A stretch of DNA of 64,000 bases from Chiridota heheva (lineage: Eukaryota; Echinodermata; Holothuroidea; Apodida; Chiridotidae): contig JAIGNY010002030.1 in assembly GCA_020152595.1 (NCBI GenBank), positions 486,501 to 550,500 on the forward strand. The letters run 5' to 3'. A model generated the notes under the pieces. It did no database searches. It worked only from the letters and a program-made list of their open reading frames with translations, and had not been told where the DNA came from. The position numbers were made by a program, and so were the translations under genes. Positions 51,301-63,300 of the stretch are shown one piece after another (the first letter of the stretch is position 1; each line of letters opens with the position of its first letter).

Positions 51301-54300
51301 TAGCAAATAAAAAGAATCCTGATAACGCAATACCCCATCCAAAAAACTAAGCAAAAATAGCTTTTCAAATACCCAAAATCTCAGAATTCTGGGAAAACTC
51401 AGAAATCCTGGTGCTTGAGTGTGGGGTACAGTAAAAAGATCTATATTTGTATATATGATCTTTGACATCTTAAGTTTACTTCTAGTGTATGCATTTACAT
51501 CTGTACTAGTCTACTGTTGATTTTTAAGCCTTTCATGTATCTTGTTTGATTTTCTGTTTAACTAGAATGGTTAATGATACCATCATGGTTCGCATACCCA
51601 TGCAAATTGACACCCATATCAAATGACCCAGCCAATTATAAAAATGACATCTCACACCTAAGTCCCACATGGCATCCCATGTCCCACATGGCATCCCACC
51701 CCATATCCCACATGACATCCCATCCCATGTCCCACATGGCATTTTACCGTATGTCCCACATGGCATCCCAACCCATGTCCCACATGACATCCCATACCAT
51801 GTCCCACATGACATTCCATCCCATGGCATTCCACCCTAGGTCCTGCATGGCATTCCACCCCATTCTACATGGCATCCCACCCTGTTCTACATGTCATCCC
51901 ACCCCATGTCCAACATGGCATCCCACCCCATGTCCCACATGATGTCCCATAGGCTCCATAAGAAGTCTCATCCTAGCTATCACAGTCCCTGATTGAGCAT
52001 ACTATATATGAAATTGTCAGTTTATATAGAAACTTATATGCAAATTGTTGTTGAATAAAAAAATAAAAAAAGGCAGAGTCAAATAATTATGCCTGATATA
52101 GCATTTGGTGTGTACCACATGGTATATATTATATCACATGTCCCGCATGGCCTACATCCATGTCCCACATGGTATCCCTCCCTATGTCCATATGCATTCA
52201 CATCCTGTCACACTCCCTGACTAAGCATACTAAATAAAAAAGTCTGGTCAGTTCATAAACCGTAGCAACTTTATGCAAATGACCACAATAATAAAGGTGG
52301 AGTTTAATAATCATGACTGATAATTGTTGGTGCCCAAATAATTTAAAGTATTTTAAGCATTTTAAATCTCAAGTGCTACAAGAGAAATGCTTGAAGATCT
52401 CTGAAGAATATTAGAAAATAAATCACTTTACAGTTATCTACTAAGAAAATATTAAATGTTTTGTAGACTTTTTAAGGAAACTAGTCTTCAATCCTGTTTT
52501 AAGTGTCTCTGAAAAACTTTAACAATTTGTAAGGAAATTTTAACCTTCCGTAAAGATATCGGAAGAAAAACTTTTTCTGAGGAACTCTGAAGAAACTTTT
52601 AACATTTCATGAGGAATTCTCAAAAAACTTTAACATTTCTGGGAAAATATCAGGAAAAAACTGTGGACGGCTGGACAGCCGGCCCAAATCCCCATTACAT
52701 AGGTTCGCATTATGCTTCGCATGCGAACCAAAAATACAAAATTTAAATAAAATATCAAAAATTAAATTGGTTATTATCAACAAAAGAAATAAATTTAAAT
52801 CTAAATTAAAGTCTGAAATCCTGGGAAAATCTGGAAGTCTTACATATTTTACAACTTTTGCTTTAAAATGTTTTCAAAACTTACTTTTTGAAAGCTGCTA
52901 ACATGGCAATCCAGTTCAGGTAAACTGGTATTCGAGCACCAAGTTCCTCTGTCAACCAAAGCACTCACCGCCTCTTGAAACAAACTCACCAAACTTTCAT
53001 TTGACAAGATGAGTTGTAATTCATTCCATGGACACACAAATGAATCCTGCACAAACAAACAGAGGATTGTCAATTAGAGACATCAAGTTTGACAATTTTT
53101 ACTTCATATGATATAATTTAAAAAAACAAATTTTCTGAACAAGTTTCACAACTCCAAAAGCAATCTTACCAATTTGTTGTTATTATTTAAGACATTAATT
53201 CCACCACTATCGAAGCAGCCATTTTGATTTTAAAACATGCAGGCAATTATGCCATCAGGTCAGTAGAATGTTGGAATGTTATGTATTTCTTTATAATCTA
53301 TCTTAAGTTTTCTAGCTTATGATAAATTGTTTTCCTTGTGCATTGTTCAAGGATATTTTTGTGTATACATGATATCACCAAAGCTATTCAAAATTGTTAT
53401 CACAACATTTTTTCATAGAAAATTATGAAGAAAATACATTACATTCCATGGCTGTGTTGGGTAAATAAAGTCATGTTTGACAAGATTTGTATATGGAATT
53501 GAGCAAAATGGCAGCATCCATGTGCAAACTTTAAATGTGAATATTTTGAGAATGGAATAAGATTTTATGACGGCGTTTTTGGTGGTTGGTTTATTATCTA
53601 ATTCTCTATCAAATGAAATAGAAATATTTCATACTTTTAAGTCTCCTTTAGTGGCACATTTGCTTCATTATCCAGAATCTACATCAATGTTTTGATTCAC
53701 ATTCAAACATCTTACAGCCAATACACTTTCAATGTATTGGAATCATATGTGATTAACATCCTTACAATTAAAAGCTGTTTACAATTTTGACACACACAGC
53801 AAAATCACACGCCAAGAAAATTGTTCAAGTTTTTTGTCTGAACATTGGATAGTTTAAAAAAAAGTCATTTTCCTCCCAAAAATGACCAATATTTCTCAAA
53901 TATTCTTTTAATCTTAGTCTCTCCCTTAAAAACATGTTTTGATCACACTGTATGATATCATGTATACTCAGTCAGTATTCTTGTCAAAACACAAACCAAA
54001 TTACAAAGTTTTCCAGTTAGAACATATGAGTTTCTAAAAAAGTCATTTTTCCCCCTAAACAATAACCAATATTTCTCAAACATTCTATGAATCTAATAGT
54101 ATCTCTCTAAAAAAAACATGTCTTGATCACTTCAGGATATCCTATACAATTTGCCACTTTTACTATTCAAATACAAGATGACTTATCCTCTGCAAAAGTT
54201 GTTTCTGTATTCTCTCACTAGGCATCCCCAAACCTTTCAAATCTTTGTTATAAATTTTCAAATATCATGAAAATAAGAGGACTGCCATCATTCTTTTTCA

Positions 54301-57300
54301 GATAGGATTTAAAAAATTCCAAATATTTACCTTTTTCACTAACTGGCCGAGACATGAAACTTGGTCGTCAAACAAACAGGCAGGAAGACTATGGGTTGCA
54401 GAAAGATGAATAGAGCTGATCCAGGCAAGACTGGCATCCTCATCTGTCAGGTACGGCAGAAACTCCAACTGAATGTCCTCCTGAACAGCTTCCTGCAAAA
54501 CATACACACCAATCATCATACATCTTTGCAATAGATCAATCCATCCAGGTCAATTTTATACGATGGAGAATGATTGCAGCATAGAAGGTTCTCAATCATT
54601 TTTTTTTAACATTACTGCATATAAAAAACAAAAGCCACAACAAATTTGTTTACTTGTGAAGTCTTGAAGCTTTCACAAAAATTTTAGAATGACTGGTGCA
54701 TACTCAAAGGAATTGTGTCACATACTCACACTCTGTTATTATTAATGCACTTTATTGAATATAAAGAGTTCATAGATGAATTTTGCCTTTTGCAGCACCC
54801 CCCCCCCCCCTCCCCTTCCCTCCTCCACTTCGCTAAACAGTGAAGACAAATAATATTTATGGAAATTTCAAAGGATTTCCATCCAGCAATAACAATATGT
54901 TACATCCAATTTTAGGATTAAAGATTTTTCTACTGACAAAATATCCACAAATGTTCATTTTCAACATTTAATGCCTAAAAATAGTTCAAAGCAAAAACAT
55001 TAAAATGGAAAGAAAACAGTAGTGTATCTGAAACTAACCAAAGGACATTTAAATGCCCATGCTATGATTGAATTAGTGGAGGAATGGGAAAACTAATTGT
55101 ACTGTTGTGTCCAAAGGGGCAACTGTTGAAATGAAAGTAATTGAATAAACTTCTTATCTACCTTCATGAGATGCAACGCTGCCTCTGTTCTTCCTGTGAA
55201 TAAGTGCAGTTGAACTTGGTATAAGAAAACTTGAAGCATCTGATGGGAGACAATCTTGTTTTTAGCCGGGAGAGATCTCAGGAATACCATGATGGACTGG
55301 CAGTAAGCATTTTTGGTTTGGAAAGTCTCTGCAACTTCCAGGCACTGTGGAAGTAAATCATGACAAGGTCACTTGCATAAACAAAATTGGATATTAGCTA
55401 ATAAATTCTTGACAAAAGATGTGAAATTTGGTTTTTTTACACATTTTATGCAAATATTTTTAAAAAGGTATTTGCAAAAGTTACACTATTTTCATCCATA
55501 GGATGCAGTTAAGAGCTAAAAGACACAAGAGGCTGGCACCTATTCCAAGTCGGTCACTAGTTTTGGAGAAACTTGTGAGTTAGAAATTAGACTAACTAGA
55601 ACAGGAGTTTTGATCATATGTTTCCCTGTAATTGACCTCACAGAGAGAAACTTATATTTTGTATTTTAATCCATAAATACTTGTCTGTCCATAAATCTTG
55701 AACACACTGTTTATCAGTGCCAGAGGGCATTGTTAATCTTGATTAATGCAGGCTTGTAGTGTTCACCTCCTACACAATGAGACAACTAAAATAACATAAA
55801 TAGTGAACACAGCCCTCTCTCAGTAAGCCACAAAAAGTTGAGCAACAAATGAGTGTGAGCAGCCTTTTCTTGTTGCTGGACAAGTCTTAGATATGATCAA
55901 TGGCTTATTCCACAGTTTGCATAAAGCACTCAAAAGGATACAAACATTTGTTTTAAACTTTTGTTTCCTACCTTCCAGTAAACTTTGAAATCTTGAGTAT
56001 ATTCCATGGCTTGTGTACAAATCTCAGCAAGATCCGGATGCTCCGATCTAGAGGAATACAGCCCTAAGTACTTGTACCATAGAACAGGTGAAGATGGGTT
56101 GTGCTCCAGACCACGGGAAAGAGCATTCAAGGCTCGATCTAATGGTTCATCAGAACTTTGAAGAGAAACAGGACAAAAACAAGCATAGTCATTATTAACA
56201 TTACATTATTCACTATTTACCCGATGACTTTAACAAACATCCTAAAGCAGTCTCTGAGATTTGTTTGTTTGTTTGATGAAAAAGCAAAGGGTCAAATGCA
56301 AGAGGTCAGATCATTGTAGAGGTAGGAAGGAAAGGAAACATGGGGAGAATGAGAGAAATTCAAGAACAAAAGGTCAGAAAGCTGTGATCAAGAGGGGAGG
56401 TGTATGGTTGAAACAAAAACAAAGTAGAGAGGGGGTGGAAGAGGAGAATTAAATATGGTTGTAGAGGGAAGCATGATGAAGGAAGGAGATAATTTCACCC
56501 GGAGGATTTTTCTGGAAGAACTCAGCAATTGAGTTGTGGGAAGCAACAAATGCAATTTCATAAGTGTTTCAATGATTCGTTTAATCCATTTTCATACAAT
56601 CAGAGAACAAACAAGCAAAAGTTTTGCTATTAACTTGAAAACTTGGATAAACTAATATGACATATTTTAAAAGGTTGACTGTGTGCTACAACAACTTTTC
56701 TTACATTCATCAAATTTATCCGATCATCTTGGTCTTTTAATTGCATAAAAGAAGCTCTATCATAATTCGTGAAATCAAAAACTCATATAAAACAATCAAA
56801 ATTTCACCACATAAATGTAATGAACATGTATGCAATCAAAGTGTTGATTGGCCATAGGATGACTAAACAAACTGAGCACATGGTTAGAATTTCTGGCATC
56901 CAAAAATGTTCTTTTTGAGACAAGGTTTTCTCTTTAACCATGTTATTATATATTATCAGTAATGTACTTTTAGAAACTAAGAATCTTACTTGTTATCAAC
57001 AAATACTTTTCAAAGAATTACAGAACGTTTAAAATTTATTCACCTAAAAACAAGACAAAGGAAACATTTTCTGATTTACAATAAACAAAAAACAACTCAC
57101 AATCCCTCTTGAAGTATAAGGCCAACAAGTCTCATCCACAAATCTATATTCCTTGGCTCCTCTAAGACCAAATTTTCTATATTTTGAATGCTGATGTTGT
57201 TAGTCTCATAGTATCTGTAAAAGAGAAGTTTATAATTTTTGAAAAACATCACAAGCTTAAAGCTTAGGCGCCAACAAATTGAATTCAAATATTTTATGTT

Positions 57301-60300
57301 AAGCAGGTTAGTAAAACCATAACTAGTAACCTAATTTTGACTTGTCAACATAAAATTTATGAAAAAACGCTTTCAATCAAATGCACCAACAATTGTTAAG
57401 AAAATGTGTGTGTAACTACGCACCTCTAATGTACTCTCTGTGTCAGTCACTTTGACATACTACAATGTACTAGTAACACAGAGCAAATTTACACTTATAT
57501 GAAAGTGCCTATCACCCCCCTGAGTACAAGTCTCATGAGCCTTTATGGATTAAGTTCAGGGGTCAAGGAAGTCTATTGTATATGAAAGAGGACTTCAAAA
57601 AAAACCAAATGGTGAAGAAAGCAAAAATCTTATTAAGGAGATATCTAAGTTTAAAGTTTAGCATCATTTGTGTTGAAATGACTGAAATCAGATTAGTTGT
57701 GACATCACAGCCTCAGACTACTCAAAGTCTTTATTTATTCTATCATATTTTGTGGCCTAAAAACCACTGGATATGTCAGGAAAGAGTTAAACATAATCTT
57801 GTGAGGGTTATTACAATTTACCACCTCAAGAAAGTTTGAGGGAAAATAATTCAAATAGCAAAATGTTAAATAAATATCATTTTTAAATACAGTAACAACT
57901 GTTAAGAATGTGTGAATATTTTGTGGCTTAAAAACCACTGGATATGTCAGTAAAGCAGTAAAAGATAATCTTGTAAGGGTAATTATAATTTACCACCTCA
58001 AGAAAGTTTGAGGGAAAATAATCTAAATAGCAAAACGTTAAATAAATATTATTTTCAAATACAGTAACAATTGTTAAGAATGTGTGGATGAGGGCACCAA
58101 CATTCCATAGTAGGCTTACTACACAAGTCATTTTACATAGACAAGATGAAGCTTTAATGTTGAATATTTCCTTTATGGAATAAGATTTTTGAATGTTTTC
58201 TTTACCATTTTGTTTCACTCAAAGTCATCTTTCATATAAGATAAACTTGCTTGACCCCTGACCTAACCCTTTAAAAGCTTCTTTTGTTTCTGAGTCATGG
58301 TTGATCCAAGAATATTTAATATATGCAAAATTGAATACATAGTAAGTTAAAGAAATGCTTAAGATCTTTTATATTCTATTATTTTTGAACCTCATACAAA
58401 GCTGTGATGACTTCTACAATATATTTCACATAAACGAATAGTTATGCCTGAAATTTAAAAAAGCTGTAAAATTGGTACACATACCGCAATTTTTCTTCAG
58501 CATTAGGCAAGACTATCCTTGAGGGTCGGAGCACACTGCCCTCATCATCCTCAATCTCGTGCTTCAGTGAGGTTTCTGGTTTCCATGATCTCTGACATAG
58601 AAAAACTGATTCAACGTTTTCTAAAGAAAAATAAACAAAATATTATAATCGTTACTGATTACCTGGAATAATGGACCTTGTTTACTTTCAAGACTCATTT
58701 CTGTCATTGAGCAGATAGCTGAGAATTTTAAAAGCAAGCTGAAACACAATCAAAAGATAAATATACAAAAAAAATTAACAATGATAATAGTGATGAATAA
58801 AAACAATAATAACTAGAATCCTAGCACTCTGTAGAGTGAATACCTCCGCCCCTGTTCATTCCCCATCTGGAATACAATCTACCTCAGAAACCCTCAATCC
58901 ACCAAGTTATAACCCCAAATAATCTCTCTCACTGTTGATCTGAATTACCACTTGCATTCTAAACACTTCAGGATCTACCCTGTGATCATTGTTTTCAGTT
59001 TTATTCAGGTTTAGGCATTCATTGTCTGAGCTCCATTCAACCAAGATTTACATTCCATCATTTTCCTTTCATGCAAGAAGTCAATTGTTTTGATTCTCTT
59101 TGATACAAGAAACCACTTATCTGGTTTTCTTATAGAGTCCAGAAAATGGTTGTGTTAAATTCTCTTCAGCGCATGATTAAATTGTTTAGGACATTCCATT
59201 GGAATCCAACAAAAAGTTTCAGCTATATAAGCCATCACAGATCTCATCCTAAAACATCCCCACCCCTCAATTTGTGCCTTTCCCCTGTTAATATATGTCC
59301 CAAACTTCAATCACTTTTTCCTTGAGCAGTAACAAAACCACACCCCAAATTCTGTCATCCCTTATTGAAATATCTTGATGATAGACAAACAAACAAACAG
59401 ACAGACAAACAAGCGGGCAAAAACATAACCTCCGTCCAACCTCATTGGCGGAGGTAATGATAATAGAGGTTTGGAGTAATCAGTCAGTGGGGCAATAGTT
59501 GGTTGTAAAGGAGAAGACTTTTCAAAATTCTCATTTAATTCCTGTTTTTTTTTTTTTTTTGGGGGGTAATCTTCCTTATCCTAAGGACAGATTAGAAAAT
59601 ATTGTACGGTTGAAATCACATATGGAGGATAAGAAGTTTGAGGGGAATATATAATGGAAGATTTCCACCATTGAATTAGGAGTCGAGATCATCTAGAGAG
59701 AGTGCAATAAGAACCCCTAGTAGCACTCACCTGAGAACAATTCATTTATTCATGAGCTGCTCTGATATTAACATAACTTTTTTAAAAAAGAATTCTGACT
59801 GCATAAGGTATCTCCAAACCACAATAATCACTGCTATACTCCCTTACCTTTTTGAGTTGATTTAATGCTGCCTTGACGCAGTACTCTGCCCCCTCTTTCA
59901 AGCTCTTCCCTGCTCCTAGCTGCTCAGTCAGACTCTTCAAGAACCGGCTGATCTTGAGGTGGGACTGATCTCTGCTCATTTCTTTGGTGATTCCGACAAT
60001 AGATGGCGCATATGATAGGATGTCTGACAGTATTGTTTCTTGTGATAGGGTGTAATCACGTTGGTGTTGCCTGCAATAATCCAAGCTCTTGTCTTATAAC
60101 TTGTGATATTCATCCTAATTACATTTGCCACATTTTAATGGCAATTACCTTTTATCAAACAAAGCATGAAATGGGACACTCATATATACCTGCATACATG
60201 GTAGGTATACACATGACAACACAATGTACCAGAATCTATATAAAGATGGCAAAAATCCTCTATAAAGAAATGAACACCAATCGGGCAAAACAAGTAGGAA

Positions 60301-63300
60301 ATACACAATGTGGTTGACCTTATCGCAATTAAGAAAACAGTTCTCAAAGCAAATTGAATGTTTATAAAGGTTAACAAATGAAGCAGAAATAAAACAATTT
60401 GATGCATAATTCCCAACATATAAGGGACACAACTTCACAACCCCCTACACCAACCTACCAAGCATTAACACTATAGCTTTAACAGGTTTCCTAAACACTA
60501 ATTTGACATATAGTGACCTCTACAACACAGTGCTCAATATGTACGAGGAACAACTCCTAGGAAACAGGACACATGATAGAATCAATTATTTGACCTCTAA
60601 CCTTTGGCTTTTAAGTGACATGTCCCATGAAATGTGGATTTCATTGTGCAACTGCTTGGACCATATAAAATGTGGATTTCATTGTGCAACTGCTTGGACC
60701 CTATAACCCTAATACACGCAGGCCATATGAGCCTCCGTAGCTCAGGAAAGGATTTGCACTACTAGTATTTGACATATATTTTATAAACTTCTTACCATGC
60801 ACACTTTTCATCATTGCAAGTACCATCCAAATCATACTTGCAGAATAAACCGGACGGGTTGATATTATTACTAAAACTAACAGACCAGGGAGATGAATCC
60901 ACTGCCTGCCAATAACTGCTGCTTAACCTGAAAAAATGTCAAACAAAGTTTTTAATCATGTTGAAAGTAGGCAAGATTTTGAAACAGATTTCATTACCAG
61001 TAAAGTAATGGGATGTTATTCTAAATGAACTGCATTTTACCCACATGAAAATGAAAGACTTCCTAGAGTAATGTAGCATGTGATATGATATGGCAAGTGA
61101 CTGACACTCATATTCACTTGGTCGGTGCCACGTCACAGCTGAGAGATGACATCATTTGCTGGAGTGAAAACAAAAGCTTTGCGCGATACAGGTGGGCAAG
61201 TCCGTATGCTGTATGCATGGCATGTAAATAAACACAGCTGATCGCTTTGTTTTCACTCCAATGCGGGGTAAATGCGCGTGGTTGCTATGCGGTCTGATGA
61301 CCTCAGGTCACACTTCCGACCAAGTGAATTGGCAAAAATATTCTTTGGAACTACCTTATTGTTATTAAAGGGCTATACATTAACAATACAACTATAAGCT
61401 GTTTAAAGCAGTTGAAACCTTAAAACATCCAGAAATATGTATTTCATTTTGCATCAATTTCCAAAAATAAATTACGAATTTGCAAAAACTTTAATCAAAT
61501 GTGAAGATTATTCTGCACATGTATGTGAATGATACACAAGTCACATAACACAGTCAATCTTTAAGTTTGTTTGTTTGATGAGGGCTTAACAGCACCATGG
61601 CAGCGAGGGTCAAACTGTGCGTGAGAGGTTAGATCATTCCAGAGGTAGGAAGAAAAGAAAACAGGGGGAGATTGAGGGAAACATGGGAACTAAAAACCAG
61701 AAAGCTGGGATTGAGAGAGGAACTGCATGGGTGAAGAAGAAAAAAAAGTAGAGAGGGGGTGGGAGAGGACTAAATATGGTTGTAGAGGAAGCATGATGAA
61801 GGAAGGAGATCATTTTATCTGAAGGGTTTTTCTGGAAGAGTTCAGCTATTGATTTGTGAGGAGCAATGAAATGTCCTTTCTAGTTCAGTATTGGTTATAA
61901 AGCTCAATGAGTCTGCACTCCTCTTCTGAGACACTTGTACATGATCAACAATAAAAAAATTATATCAAAATAACAAGCCATGAGGAGTCACCCAATTGAC
62001 ATCCCAAATTTGCAATTTCTTCCAAAAAATATCTTTATTGATACATTTTCTTCGGTCTGAGAGCGGTATAAAACACTCAGTTGCTTAGGGTTAAGACCAA
62101 TAAGGAGCAAGCAGTATTTTGACTTTACAGTCATTCTTGAGATATAAACCTTTTTTGCAATGGATCAGTTTAGGACTTGTAAGAAAGTAAAACATTTCAT
62201 TCTTTCAATTTTCTAACAAAGTAGACTGGTACCTATCAAAATCACTGTGTAAGAAAGAGATATGTACCCATTCACAACACATATCAATCTTTTTGTTTTA
62301 TGTCCCTTTGACCATCCATTAGTTGTTTACCTATTTATATCCTAGCAGTATTATTATTTAGTGTTATTGTGATATACTTATTTATTCATGCAAATAATCT
62401 TCTCCTTCCCCTATTTTATACCTTATGTGCATTATAATATTATACCATTTACCATGCACTTAGTCACTATTCACAGAAACATACTTGTGGTTTTACATTC
62501 CTTCATTGCCAAGCCCATCCCCACTCTCTCCCTTTGTTAATGTTTTCACTTAGTTTGACAAATCTGTTAAGTTTGGTTGCATCTGTTTGTTTTTGATTTT
62601 GAGTTAAAAAACATGATTTGAAGGTTTACATTTGTGTTCACTGTTTGTATCATTAAATGTGCTATTCCCTATAGCTCCCTACCCTGAAGCCTTCATCCTG
62701 ACAGTGTTAAGTTATGGAGCCTACAACTGCATGTATAAAGATCTCACAAAGTTCCCCCAAGCAACCCTACGAATAGTTTATGGCAACAAGATGCTTTACC
62801 TGTAAGCCCTCAGACACAGCAAAGGAGATGAATAAAAATGCAGCCCTTTCTGAAAAGAGCTGATTACATCGTCACCGGACACGCCTGACTTTACTGCTGC
62901 AGTTATCTTACACCTTCGTTTAGGCGGTGGTAGAAGAATTTGATGGAAGTACTCTCGTGGATGAAGATACTCTGATAAGGGAAAGTCATTATTTATCAAA
63001 CCACCCCTTTTAGATGGCTTTACAGTTCCATTTTTTGGTTCTTTTGAATCAGTCCTTTTTTCATCAGATTTGAGCGGTTCTGTGGTTCCCCCTTTAGCTG
63101 GCGGCTTAGAATTAGTACCATTCCGGGCTTTTGCCAGCTTCTCCTTGAATGCAGCCAACCTTTGCTGCAGCTTTTCTCCTGCCAAAGTTTGCTGCAGAAT
63201 CTTTGATTTGTTTATGTGAGCAAGTTGAGGGGTGAGGCTTACATTCTCATCAAGCCAAGACTTTCTTCTGGCTTTGTTGCTCACCCCGTCACCTTGCTCT

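Noticed and set aside
51533-51942. ORFs of MSHMASHP/ECHVGHGMG type
   Set aside because: Translations of the ~20-bp CCCACATGGCATCC tandem repeat.
52936-52965. A 20-nt GT-AG intron explaining the frameshift in exon 10
   Set aside because: Far below the minimum size of animal spliceosomal introns; an indel is more likely.
60729-60770. tRNA A-box-like CCGTAGCTCAGG
   Set aside because: No B box follows at a suitable distance.
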